64,000 nt of DNA. Source: Musa acuminata AAA Group. Taxonomy: Eukaryota; Streptophyta; Magnoliopsida; Zingiberales; Musaceae. The position numbers and the translations under genes are program-made. The notes below the pieces were generated by a model. That model was not told where the DNA came from. It ran no database searches and saw only the letters and a program-made list of their open reading frames with translations. Positions 1-11,120 of this stretch are shown here, one piece after another (positions within the stretch are counted from its first letter, which is position 1; every line of letters starts with the position of its first letter). Location: the NCBI RefSeq assembly GCF_036884655.1, contig NC_088348.1, positions 22,495,501-22,559,500 on the forward strand, given 5' to 3'.

Positions 1-1
1 C

Positions 2-2944
2 GAAGGCTATGTCACCTTCAGAGACAACAACAAGGGTAAAATCATTGGCAAAGGAACCATAGGTAACAAATCCAACTTCTTTATTGAAGATGTTTTGTTA
101 ATTGATGGTTTAAAACATAACCTCTTGAGTATTAGTCAATTATGTGATAAAGGATACACTGTCAAATTCGAATCTAATGCTTGCATCATTGAAAAACCAC
201 ATAAAAACATGTCTATGATTGCATTAAAACAAAATAACGTATACACTATTGACATCAATGATTTGTGTAATGAAATGTGTTTTTCGATTTTGAATGAGGA
301 TGCTTGGCTATGGCATAGAAGATTAGGTCATGCTAGCATGAAACTAATCACTCAAATATCATCTAAAAAACTTGTAAGAGGAATTCCTCATATCAAGTTC
401 ATCAAAGATAATGTATGTGATGCTTGCCAATTAGGTAAACAAACTAAATGTAGTTTCAAAACTAAAAATCAAATAAGCACCTCTAGGCCCTTACAATTGA
501 TCCATATGGACTTGTTCGGACCAATCTCTACATCGAGTCTAGGAGGTAGCAAATATGCCTTTGTCATTGTTGATGACTATAACAGATATACATGGACCTA
601 TTTCTTAAAACAGAAAAATGAATGCTTTAGATATTTTACCAAGTTTTGTAAACTTGTTCAAAATGAGAAGGGTTCTATGATTTCATCAATTAGAAGTGAT
701 CATGGTGGAGAATTTCAAAACCATGATTTCCAAGAATTCTGTGATATCAATGGATACAACCATAATTTCTCTACTCCAAGAAATCCTCAACAAAATGGGG
801 TAGTAGAAAGAAAAAATCGAAATTTACAAGAAATGGCAAGAACAATGTTGAATGAACATAGCTTACCCAAATACTTTTGGGCCGAAGCCGTAAACACTGC
901 ATGCTATATTTTGAATAGAGTTCTAGCAAGACCCTTACTCACCAAAACTCCCTATGAGTTATGGAATAACAAAAAACCCAATGTTTCATATTTTAAAGTC
1001 TTTGGGTGTAAGTGTTTTATCTTGAATGAAAAGGATAACTTAGGAAAATTTGATGCTAAATCCGATGAAGGAATCTTTCTTGGTTATTCTTCGATTTCTA
1101 AAGCTTTTCGTATCTTCAATAAAAGAACTTTAATTATTGAAGAATTCATTCATGTTGTTTTCAATGAGATTTCCGAAATTAGGAAAAATGATCTTGATGA
1201 TGATGTTAATTTTGATTCTTTGAATTTAAATGAAACCCCGTCTCCAACTAGCAACTTGGATGCATCCACTTCCCAGATTTCCTTACCCAAGGATTGGAAG
1301 TATGTAGGTGCTCATCCTAAGGAGCTAATCTTAGGAGATACATCAAAGGGGGTTTAAACACGATCTTCTCTTAAAAATTTTTGTGCCAACGCCGCTTTTC
1401 TCTCCCAAATTGAACCCAAATGTGTTGATGAAGCCATGAAAGATAATTCATGGATTCTCACAATGCAAGATGAATTAAATCAATTTGAGAGAAATGAGGT
1501 GTGGACGCTTGTTCCTAGGCCAAATGACCATTTAGTTATTGGTACTAAATGGGTCTTTAGAAACAAGCAAGATGAAAATGGTATCGTGGTTAAAAACAAG
1601 GCTAGATTAGTGGCTAAAGGTTTCAACCAAGAAGAAGGTATCGATTACGAAGAAACCTTCGCTCCTATGGCTCGATTAGAAGCCATAAGGATGCTCCTTG
1701 CCTACGCTAGTAGTAATAATTTTAAGTTGTTTCAAATGGATGTTAAAAGCACTTTTCTTAATGGCTTTATTTCCGAAGAAGTCTATGTTGAACAACCTCT
1801 TGGATTTGAAAATAATAGTCTCTCTAATCATGTGTTTAGATTAACTAAAGCTCTCTATGGTTTAAAACAAGCTCCAAGGGCTTGGTATGAGAGACTTAGT
1901 TCTTTTCTTATTGAAAATAATTTCATAAAAGGTAAGGTTGATACAACATTATTCATCAAGAACTTTGAAAATAATTTTCTCATTGTTCAAATTTATGTTG
2001 ATGATATTATCTTTGGTTCTACGAATGAATCTCTCTGTGAATCTTTTGCTAAAACTATGAGTCTTGAATTCGAAATGAGTTTAATGGGAGAGTTAACATT
2101 CTTCTTAGGTTTACAAATCAAACAACTAAGCAATGACATCTTTATTAGTCAAACTAAATATGCAATGAATTTACTAAAGAAGTTTAATATGAATAACTCA
2201 AAAGCTATTAACACTCCTATGAGCACCTCCACTAAGTTAGAAATTGATGAAAGTGGAGAAAGCTTCGATCAAAAAACTTATAGGGGTATGATAGGAAGTT
2301 TACTTTACCTCACTGCAACTAGACCAGACATCATGTTCAGTGTAGGACTTTGTGCTAGATTTCAATCAAACCCTAAGATATCTCATCTCAAAGCAGTTAA
2401 AAGAATACTCAGATATCTTAATGGTACCACAAATCTAGGATTATGGTACCCAAAATCAGAGAATCTTGAGTTAATTACTTATGCTGATGCGGACTTTGCT
2501 GGGTGTAGATTAGATAGAAAAAGCACATCAGGAACATGTCAATTCTTAGGACATGCCCTTGTTTCCTGGTCATCTAAGAAACAAAACTCGGTTGCACTAT
2601 CGACAACCGAAGCTGAATATATTGCAGCAAGTGCATGCTGTGCACAAGTTGTATGGATGAAAAATACCTTAGAAGATTATAAAGTTCATCTTAAAAATAT
2701 TTCCATTAAATGTGATAACACAAGTGCAATATGCTTAACAAAGAACCCTATACAACACTCAAGAACAAAACATATTGATATTAGACATCATTTTATACGA
2801 GATCATGTTGCTAATCATGATGTAATTATAGAGTTCATTAATACTAAACATCAACTAGCTGATATTTTTACAAAACCTCTAAGTGAAGAACAATTTGATT
2901 TTATAAGAAGAGAATTAGGAATGTTGATGTGTCCGAATACTTAA
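2..2944 (+). pseudogene. Sirevirus pol: integrase, reverse transcriptase, RNase H (5'-partial, one nonsense codon)
   Basis: Polyprotein that copies retrotransposon RNA into DNA and integrates it. The frame is open from base 2. Domains in order: GAG-pre-integrase with zinc-binding HRRLGH and CDACQLGK; integrase core with its acidic triad in HMDLFGP, SDHGGEF and NGVVERKNR; RVT_2 reverse transcriptase with [11 protein letters not shown] and the catalytic YVDD near base 1997; RNase H with DADFAG, TEAEY and CDNTSAI; and a C-terminal [13 protein letters not shown]. The frame is interrupted only by TAA at 1355-1357, and translation resumes in the same frame, so this is one substitution (a C-to-T change in a Gln codon is the simplest explanation), not a frameshift. 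A second start at 1436 is only an internal Met. All catalytic residues I can see are intact. The 5' part (gag, protease) is outside the window. Confidence 0.9.
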
Positions 2945-3731
2945 ACTAGTTAAAATTACTTTTCGGACTTTATTGAATGATCAAATCACTTGATTGCCAT
3001 GTGTTGAAATGCTTTGATTTTTGTAGCATAATCTGGTCCGAATGCATGAAAGAATTCATCTCATTTTCGGACTCGCTTAACAGCTGGAATGATAAAAATC
3101 AAACACACTCTTATGAAAAATATTTTTTTTCAAAATGGATTTGATAAAATGACTTTCCTCCTTCATGCACAAAGAATTATAACATACAAGGAGAAGAAGT
3201 ATTCAAAGCATTATACTTATCATGTCTTCCTTTATATGCTTGATAACTTGCTCATATTGTTCTCCTGGTATTACATCTACCATGCTTTTTGTTGATGACA
3301 AAAGGGGAGAAATATATGAATTGATTTGATGCTATAAACACTGATGCTATGATTATGCCATGACTGCATCATCAAGAGATATATGAAAAGATGCCATATA
3401 TAGAAATGCAACACTTGCTAAAAAATAAGAAATGTGTGCATCATGTAATGATATCAAAATCTTACTTCACAGCTTTACATGTTGATATCTTACAATATGG
3501 TGAATTGCTACTATTACCATCATTCAAACCTGTAATGTAAAATTTGAAAATGAATGTCAAGCCTTGACATCATCTTCAAAAAGATACATCATGATAGGAA
3601 TCATGATGGGAATATGTCTCTTGAATCTATAAAGTTTTAAATTCAAGAATGACTTATCTCAAGTATGGCATATAGACAGGGGGAGTTAAGGTTAACTCCA
3701 TTATCAATTGAATCATCAAAAAGGGGGAGAT
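2945..3731 (+). other. Sirevirus 3' noncoding region with repeated polypurine tracts
   Basis: No coding potential beyond a 68-codon chance ORF at 3089-3295. It has purine-rich tracts near 3298-3312 (gacaaaaggggagaaat), 3677-3687 (acagggggagt) and 3720-3731 (the tract used next to the LTR). Multiple polypurine tracts are a known Sirevirus trait. The segment just after the pol stop (tgtccgaat ... ttttcggact, about 2930-2970) recurs at 50998-51040 in the gag-only element, which ties the two families together. Confidence 0.75.
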
Positions 3732-4456
3732 TGTTGAATCTCGGATTTTGATGATGAAGTCAATTGTCATTTGTTGTCTAATCTATGTGTTGAGATAAGT
3801 GTGCAGGATTAACTACGATGAAAGTAAGACATGCAGTAGGAGTTGCACCGGAGTCATGACAATGATCACGTTGGGAGTTCGAGAGCTCGACGGAAGTTCG
3901 GACAGTCGTCGGAGGTTCTGCGGGAACAAATCCGAGAAGTGCAAAAGCTTACCAAAGAAACTCGTCGGAACTTGCCAAGTGGATCATCGCAAGTCCAGGA
4001 GTTTGCCGGAAGTCCGCAGGAGAATCACCGAGGGTTCATCGGATGATCGACGGAAGTTCGCCGGAAACTCGCCGGAAGATGCGATTGACGCACCAGAGCA
4101 AGTTACAGAAATTGTCTTAGGATTTATCGTAGTTAGCACAATGATTAAGTTGGTAATGGGAGGTGATCCCATTGGCTTAATCTTGGGGCAATTGGGCCCC
4201 TGAAAGACCCAATTTGGGCCGAATGGATCTACCCATTCGGACCTTGATCACTATAGGAGGTGCAACCGCCTGAGCTCAGTCTTCGAGCTCTGGCAGAGAG
4301 GTGCAACCGCCCCTGACAGAGGTGGCACCGCCCAAAGGCTCAGTCTTCGAGCTCTGCCAGGCGGTGCAACCGCCCCAGTCAGGAGGTGCAACCGCCTGAT
4401 CCCGGAATTCCGGGAATTGATAGTTTTGAGCTCCAAATTTGAACTGGGTTGGGGCC

Positions 4457-4464
4457 TATAAATA
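4457..4464 (+). promoter_or_regulatory. LTR TATA box
   Basis: Sequence tataaata in the context gggcctataaatacccc. The same box recurs at 47006-47013 and 52967-52974 in the other plus-strand LTRs, always just after the GC-rich dyad array. It is the likely Pol II core promoter of the element (inference from position and consensus). Confidence 0.6.
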
Positions 4465-4829
4465 CCCCACCCATTCAGCACTGAAAGGTAGAACTTACAC
4501 TCGAAATCTTGATATCTTTCTGTGATTCTTAGAGCTCAAAACTGTTGTAAAGACCAAAAGTTCTCCTCCTTCTGTTCTTCAAAGTTTGAGTTGTAAAGAG
4601 AGGAGAGAAAACTTCTGTAAGGGTTGTCTCCTAAGCCCGTCAAAAGGAGTGAATTTGTAAAAGGGTGGTTGGCCTTCGCCTATTGAAGGAAGGCCTCTAG
4701 TTGACGTCGGTGACCTCGTCGGTGGAGGAAGCCAAAAGTGGAGTAGGTCAAGATTGACCGAACCACTCTAAATCTCGGTTTGCATTTCCTTTGAGCATTT
4801 TACCTTCACTGCAAACTTCTCAATAGCTT

Positions 4830-5240
4830 ACTGCCTCCTGCGATTTTACGAACGAGTTTCTAAGTTCAGAATTTTTCGAATATGCGTTTAGACGTAAATC
4901 GGCTTTTCTCGTACGATCATCATATTTCAGTTTACGTTTACGTTTTGATTTCAATCATAACTGTTTACTGCCTTCTGCGATCTTACGAATAAGTTTCTAA
5001 GTTCAGAATTTTCCGAATCTGCGTTTAGACGTAAATCGGCTTTTCTCGTACGATCATCATATTTCAGTTTACGTTTACGTTTTGATTTCAATCATAAATG
5101 TTTACTGCCTTCTGCGATCTTACGAATAAGTTTCTAAGTTCAGAACTTTCTAAATCTGCGTTTAGACGTAAATCGGCTTTTATCGTACGAACGTCGCATT
5201 TTAGTTTGCGCTTGTATTCTGCTTTCCATCATAAACTGCA
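4830..5240 (+). repeat. 137-bp tandem repeat, three copies, in LTR
   Basis: Copies start at 4830, 4967 and 5104. Each opens with actgcc(t/c)(t/c)ctgcga, has ttctaagttcagaa in the middle, and then tttagacgtaaatcgg. The third copy is the most diverged at its end. The equivalent place in B-subfamily LTRs holds an 18-bp array built from the tttagacgtaaa core of this unit. Confidence 0.85.
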
Positions 5241-5917
5241 AACTGCCTTCGTAGATCTACTTTAACGTCATCTCGCTTAATCTTAAGTTAAAGTAATCTT
5301 AGAATCAGCTTTCACATCGAAATCGTTTTTATCAAACGAACGCAACTTTCGTTTTAATCGCTGAAAAATTTCCGCTGCACTAATTCACCCCCCCCCCCTC
5401 TTAGTGCTCTTGATCCTAACAGTTTGCAGGAAGGTAAGCAGCAAGAATAAATGCAAACCAGAGAGCACTGCAATTTTAAAGTGGTTCGGTCAATCTTGAC
5501 CTACATCCACTTTTGGCTTCCTCCTCCGACGAGGTCACCGACGTCCACTAGAGGCCTTCCTTCAATAGGCGAAGGCCAACCACCCTTTTACAGATTCACT
5601 CCTTTTGACGGGCTTAGGAGACAACCCTTACAAGATTTCTCTCCTCTCTTGAAAGATGAAAACTTAGAAGAAAAGAGGGAGGAGGACTTCTAGCCTTTAC
5701 AACACATTTTGAGCTCTAAAAATTACAGAGTAAGATTACATTTCCGGTGCCCTTTCATGCAGGAAAGGGTGGGGTATATATAGGGCCCAAATTAGTTTGA
5801 ATTTGGAGCTCAAAACTGTCATCTCCCGGAATTCCCGGGTCTGGCGGTTGCACTGCCTGACTAGGGCAATTGCACCGCCTGGCAGAGCTCGGAGACTGAG
5901 CCTCTGGGCGGTGCAAC

Positions 5918-6434
5918 TGTAATATCCCATTAGTCCCACATCGGACATGGGGAATGTGTATGATTAGCTTATAAGGGCCTGATGAGTGTACTACGTTAAC
6001 TCCCGCTTAAGTATTTTGGTCCGTCGTTGAGGACCAAAATGGAGTTATTGGCCAGTTAACTCATCAGACCCGGGTCGTGACATTTGGTATCAGAGCTGAC
6101 CTAGCATTAGGGCAGGGTGAGAGGGCTCGAGTAGGAAAGGGCTACCCGTGGATGGAGTCAGAGAACTCATCACGACGTGGAGCCACCACTGAGTTAAACC
6201 TCACATGCACTATGCTAGGGTTCGATCTGGGATATGTTCGACCTTGACGAGGACGTCAAGCTAATTGAGTTGGGGATAATATAATATCCCATTAGTCCCA
6301 CATCGGAAGTGGGGAATGTGTATGATTAGCTTATAAGGGCCTGATGAGTGTACTACGTTAACTCCCGCTTAAGCATTTTGGTCCGCCGTTGAGGAGTTAT
6401 TGGCCAGTTAACTCATCAGACCTGGGTCGTGACA
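5918..6434 (+). mobile_element. TRIM (miniature LTR retrotransposon), Cassandra-like candidate
   Basis: Two direct terminal repeats, 5918-6082 (165 bp) and 6280-6434 (155 bp, lacking about 10 bp near the ggaccaaaat site), flank a roughly 197-bp interior. Directly after the first repeat is ttTGGTATCAGAGCT (6083-6097), the primer binding site for initiator tRNA-Met. Before the second repeat is a short purine stretch (gttggggataat). The repeats start TGTAATATCCC (TA in the second copy) and end GTGACA. The flanking gcaac recurs two bases beyond the right end (6437-6441), a slightly offset target duplication. There is no coding capacity. The LTR segment aactcccgcttaagcattttgg loosely resembles a 5S rRNA internal promoter, which would point to the Cassandra family; I did not verify that homology. 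Confidence 0.85.
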
Positions 6435-6636
6435 CAGCAACCGCTTGACAGGGGCGGTTGTACCGCTTGGCAGAGCTCGGAGACTAAGCTCCTGGGCGAT
6501 GCCACCACCTGATAGGGGCGGTTGCACCGCTTGGCAGAGCTCGGAGACTGAGCTCCTAGGCGGTGCCACCGCTTGACAGGGGCGATTGCACCGACTGGCA
6601 AAGCTCGGAGACCGAGCTCAAGCGGTTCCACCGACT

Positions 6637-6908
6637 GTCAAGGGCGGTTGCACCGCCCAGTCTCGCTCGGAGACTGAGCCCTGGTAGTGCCACCGCCTGC
6701 CTGGGGCAGTTGCACCGCCTAGCTTTCCTGGGAGACCCTCTCCTGGGCGGTGCCACCAATGACCCTAGCGGTGTCAAGGGCGGTTGCACCGCCCAGTCTC
6801 GCTCGGAGACTGAGCCCTGGTAGTGCCACCGCTTGCCTGGGGCAGTTGCACCGCCTAGCTTTCCTGGGAGACCCTCTCCTGGGCGGTGCCACCAATGACC
6901 CTAGCGGT
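6637..6908. repeat. 136-bp tandem duplication in LTR
   Basis: Two nearly identical copies (6637-6772 and 6773-6908), each running from gtcaagggcggttgc through the tcctgggagaccctctcctg segment to gaccctagcggtg. It lies inside the GC-rich dyad array of the minus-strand LTR. Confidence 0.85.
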
Positions 6909-7054
6909 GCCACCGCCTTGGCGAGTTCTAACGAGCTTCTTTTGGCAAGCTCCTAGACTTCTCGGATTTGTTCCTACAGAACCTCCGACGACCGTCCGGA
7001 CTTCCGTCGAGCCTTCCGTCGAGCTCTCAAACTCCCAACGTGATCATAGTCTTG

Positions 7055-7336
7055 ACTCCGGCTCAACTCCTACTGCATGTCTTAAGCAATTAACCAAGTT
7101 GTCCGGCATGTCATTGGTCCCTCGACGCTCGGTCCGATTCTTCGGCGCATCGTCCTCTCCTACGGCCTATTGCCCAGTCATCCAGTTGACTCCACAACTT
7201 CGATATCCTTAGCACAATACCTGCTCTTCTTGGCCCACTCCGGCTCAACTCCTACTGCATGTCTTAAGCAATTAACCAAGTTGTCCGGCATGTCATTGGT
7301 CCCTCGACGCTCGGTCCGATTCTTCGGCGCATCGTC
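7055..7336. repeat. 100-bp direct repeat, 182 bp apart, in LTR
   Basis: 7055-7154 and 7237-7336 are near-identical (actccggctcaactcc ... ttcggcgcatcgtc). The sibling LTR at 57640-57760 has one copy, so this is a local tandem duplication in this LTR. Confidence 0.8.
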
Positions 7337-7574
7337 AGCACAATACCTGCTCTTCTTGGCCCAATGGCCAAGTCCACGGCCCGAAGCCTTCTGCCAATAC
7401 GTCGACTGATCCACCGGCCCGACGTCCAATCTTCTGACATGTTCCTCCGGCACAACATGATTTTTCCTGCTTTAATTGTCTTATCCTGATCGAAGCATCC
7501 TGCGTTACTCAAAACGTAGATTAAATCATAAATATATATCAAGTGGTTTCATCATCAAAATACGAGATTCAACA

Positions 7575-8934
7575 ATCTCCCTCTTTTTGATGATGCCAAT
7601 CACTTGATGACGGAGTTAACCTTAACTCCCATAGTTTAAACAAACTCCCCCTATCAATATGTCATATTGATAGATCCTTGAATTCAAACTGAATTCAAGT
7701 CATTGCAATATTCATCATGAATACTTACAACACATCATCATGAACTTATGCATAGCATCATACTTCTCCCCCTTTGTCATCAACAAAAAGGAGAAGTCCA
7801 ACTATTCTTGTGTTTGGAATATAGGTTCAACTCATTGCATGAAAAACATAATATCAGATTTTATCATCATGCAATCTAGCAATTAAAGATGTGCAAGTTT
7901 AGCATGTTTGCTTTTCATGAGATAGCAACTGTTTGCTTCTCTTTAGACTATAAGCTAGTAATTTTTATGATATGCACGTTTTACTAAATACAAGTTAGCA
8001 AAGATTTCGAAAGCTAATGCAAGATAGCTTTCTTGTGTAAGCTCATGATTCTTGCTTCCTTTGCAATGTTTGAGCTCGCAATTTTGCTTTCGTTGCAAAG
8101 TGCAAGTTTAGCATGTTTAGCATCTTGAGATAGGCAAGATAGAACATTTTTGCATTTTCTTGAGATTTCAAGCTAGCAATTATCGGTGATGTTCAAGAGA
8201 GCAATTTCTTCTCTTTTGAGAAGTGAAATTTTTGCTTTCGTCTTGAATTGTGCAAGCTAGCTAGTTTGCCTCTTTTCATGATATCCATGCTAGAAATTCT
8301 TGCTCCACCTTTGTCATTGTCAAAAAGAAGGGAAGACCCTTATATCAATTTTCAGATTATAATAAAGGTGAATAATCATTCTTATTTCAAAATTTCATAA
8401 TTGAGATAAACCTTGAATTCAAATTAAGACAATTTTAATCATGATTCACATCATATGCAATACATCACATACATCATAATAAAAGGCATAAGAATTGCAT
8501 GCATCATTTTAGCAACAAATCATAGCATTTCATCACATGGCAAGATATCAGCAAATAAAATCACGATGCAAGTTCTTGATATCTTAACATAATTCAAATT
8601 CAAATATGGCACTAATAGTATCAATTCATATATTTCTCCCCCTTTGTTATCAACAAAAAGGAGAACGATATAAACAAATTTTAAACGTAAGTGCGGTAAT
8701 GATTCATGCCATAACTAGGTTTATGTCATTTTTCAACAATGAGTGATAGGATATCAATTATACAAACATCTCATGAAAAATATGACATGGAGATAGCTTT
8801 CATTACTTCTTCCTCTTTATTTGTTATTATCTTTTTGCATGGAGGAAAATCACTTGTGAGCTTACTCGAATGAAGTTAAAATTGATAAGATATTAAAGCA
8901 TACTTCATTTTTACAAGGATCAAGATATGTGTGT
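7575..8934 (-). other. Sirevirus 3' noncoding interior (minus strand)
   Basis: AT-rich and non-coding. It has several purine tracts on the minus strand (ctccccctttgtcatcaacaaaa-type at about 7765-7790 and 8635-8660) and many degenerate repeats around gcaagctagcaa (about 7890-8300). The same organisation is seen at 26230-27820, 49000-51690 and 57992-61740. It belongs to the B element whose 3' LTR ends at 7574. Confidence 0.75.
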
Positions 8935-9087
8935 GAATCAAATCTTTTGACATGTTCCTCCGTCACAACATGATTTTTCCTGCTTTAATTGTCTCATCTT
9001 GATCGAAGCATCATGCGTCACTCAAAACGCAGATTAAATCTTAAACATATATCAAGTGGTTTCATCATTAAGATACGAGATTCAATA
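8935..9087 (-). repeat. Truncated Sirevirus B LTR (first ~150 bp)
   Basis: Matches the first 150 bp of the B LTR on the minus strand (compare 7430-7574), ending in gattcaata. Beyond it the sequence changes at once to pol of another element. This suggests it is the outer end of the B element's 5' LTR, with the rest of that LTR, PBS and gag deleted. An alternative is a recombination scar. Confidence 0.6.
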
Positions 9088-11069
9088 AGATCATTAATGT
9101 CGATAATGTATACATTATTTTATTTTAGAGCAATCATAGATGTGTTTTTGTATGATTTTTCAATAATACAAGCATTGGATTCAAATCTAATGATATATCC
9201 TTCATCACACAATTGACTAATGCTCAAAAGGTTATGCTTTAAGCCATCAACTAATACCACATCTTCAATAGAAAAGGTGGATTTGTTACCTATGATTCCT
9301 TTGCCAATGATTTTACCCTTGTTGTCTCCAAAGGTGACATATCCTTCATCTAGGCTAGTGAGCTTAGAGAATTGAGATGGATCTCCGATCATATGCCTTG
9401 AGCATCCATTATCAATGCACCATCTCTTGCTCCTAACTTGTGATGGTAAACGTTTCTAAAAAAAGGATGATTTTTAGGTACCCATTTGACCTTGGGTGCC
9501 TCAAAAATCGATCGGCTTAACTTGTCATTTTGCATGGAGTTCTTTACAGTTCTTTTAGAAACCTAAATCAATTTGTGTTGACTACATTTCTTAAATGGAC
9601 AATGGTAAGCTACATACCCAAATTTACAACAAAAATTACATTTGTTTCAGGGTGAAACATGCAAAGTAGGGCATTTAACAAATTTGATTCGGCCTTTTCT
9701 ATTGAAGATGGTTAGATTTTGGTGAGAGCTACTCACAAATTCGATTCCGCCTTTTCTATGAACATGACCCTTGTTGGCAAGGATCATGTTCAAGGACTTG
9801 CTACCAACCTCAAACTTGTTAAAGGTTTCTTTGAGTAGCAAGTTTTCCTTTCTAAGTGTTTCTGCTTTATGACATTTTGTGCAAGGAGTTAAACTATCAT
9901 CATGCTCAATTTTTAGTCTATCAAAATCGCTAATAAGTGAAGCATGTTCCTTTTTTAAAGAGTTATACTTTTTACTCAAGGTTCTACATTCATCAAATAA
10001 TTCATAAAATACACTTAAAAGCTCATCGAAAGATAAATTTATATCTAATGAACTTGTTACCTCATCTCCAATAGCCACTAGTGCATAATGAGCAACTTGC
10101 TCGATGTTGGTTGGCTCCTCTTCTTCGGATGAACTTGACTCATCCCATATTACTTTGAAAGCCTTCTTCTTCTTTGGTTGTCTCTTCTTTGCTTGGGGAC
10201 ATTCGCTCTTCTAGTGTCTCAGCTTCTTGCATTCGTAGCATATAACTTGATCTTTCTTAGGGTTCAAATTTATTTTTAGTATCATTTTTAAATTGATCTC
10301 TTTTTATGATTTTTTTAAACTTTCTTATTATGAGTGCCAAGTCATCATCAATGTCCTCATCACTTGAATTTTCTTTCAAGTGGTCTTCTTGAGTTCTTAG
10401 TGTCATATCCTTCCTGTCCTTTGGAAGGTTATTCTCAAGCTCTTCATGAGCATTACAAGTCATCTCATAGGTCATTAGTTACCCGATTAGTTCTTCAAGA
10501 GGAAAGTTATTTAAATCTTTGGCCTCTTGAATGACCGTTACTTTAGGATCCCAACTCTTTGGAAGGGATCTTAAGATTTTATTAACAAGTTCAAAATCCA
10601 AGAAACTTTTACCAAGTCCTTTTAGACCATTGACGATATCCATAAATCGGGTGTACATGTCTCCAATGGTCTCACTCGGTTTCATCCGAAACAACTCATA
10701 AGTATGCACTAAAAAATTAATTTTTGACTCATTCACTCTACTAGTGCCTTCATGAGTCATTTCGAGTGTGTGCCAAATATCAAAAGCTGTTTCACAAATA
10801 GACACACGATTGAACTCGTTCTTATCTAAAGCACAAAACAAGGCATTCATAGCCTTATCGTTTAAAGCGAAAGTCTTCTCCTCCAACTAATTCAAATCGT
10901 TCATTAGAAGAGAAGACTTTTGAAACTCATTTTCTATAATATTTCATAATTCAAAATCTTTTGAAATTAGGAAGATCCCCATTCTAGTCTTCCAATATGT
11001 GTAATCCATCCCATTAAACATGGGCGGATGTGTAATTGAATGACCCTCTAGATTGCCGATAAATGTCAT
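9088..11069 (-). pseudogene. Sirevirus gag-pol fragment (minus strand, broken)
   Basis: Reading on the minus strand from a start at about 11069: gag with [13 protein letters not shown] near the N-terminus, then the UBN2-type region (10886-10479: [19 protein letters not shown]), an acidic stretch (10475-10257), a zinc knuckle CYECKK...H...C with an internal stop (10250-10200), a coiled-coil segment (10078-9647) with Leu/Lys heptads, a second zinc finger CNFCCKFG (about 9650-9610), and finally the protease/GAG-pre-integrase part (9392-9120). It is broken by several stops and frameshifts. Reverse transcriptase and RNase H are absent because the copy is cut at 9088 by the B LTR fragment. Unlike the gag-only copies, this gag continues past the knuckle. 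Confidence 0.8.
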
Positions 11070-11120
11070 CTCTCTTGGGTTTAAAACCAAATAAGAGTGA
11101 ACCTTGCTCTGATACCAATT

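Larger units (their letters stand above)
2..5421 (+). mobile_element. Sirevirus (Ty1/copia) element 1, 3' part
   Basis: The window opens inside a plus-strand Sirevirus: pol to 2944, 3' noncoding region to 3731, 3' LTR 3732-5421. The 5' LTR, gag and protease lie to the left. The LTR begins TGTTGAATC and ends CCTAACA, and a purine tract (aaaaagggggagat) directly precedes it. It is inserted in an opposite-strand Sirevirus LTR that resumes at 5427; gtttg at 5422-5426 is the probable right target duplication, with its partner outside the window. This is the only copy here with a nearly whole pol, so it is the best candidate for a recent autonomous member. Confidence 0.88.
3732..5421 (+). repeat. 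Sirevirus 3' LTR, subfamily A (1690 bp)
   Basis: Starts TGTTGAATCTCGG and ends GATCCTAACA. U3 holds a segment rich in cggaagttc/gccgga motifs (3890-4080), then a GC-rich array of ggtgcaaccgcc modules (4256-4405), then a TATA box (tataaata, 4457-4464). Downstream are three 137-bp tandem repeats (4830-5240) and a poly-C tract (about 5389-5399) close to the 3' end. This LTR shares everything from about 3805 on with the B-subfamily LTRs at 45737 and 51698, but has a different first section. Confidence 0.85.
5427..7574 (-). repeat. Sirevirus LTR, subfamily B, minus strand, interrupted by a TRIM
   Basis: On the minus strand it begins TGTTGAATC at 7574, preceded on that strand by a purine tract (rc of atctccctcttttt). 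The LTR's 3' end lies left of the window because element 1 was inserted in it. GC-rich dyad modules fill 6430-6910. It matches the outer LTR at 56494-57991 and, inverted, the LTR at 45737. ORFs of 60-108 codons in this stretch come from GC-rich repeats and are not genes. Confidence 0.8.

Noticed and set aside
2945..3731. Envelope-like gene after pol, as reported for some Sireviruses
   Set aside because: Only a 68-codon chance ORF is present.
6416..7542. Several 60-108-codon ORFs on both strands
   Set aside because: They are overlapping frames in GC-rich LTR repeats, recur in every LTR copy, and have repeat-driven composition; not genes.
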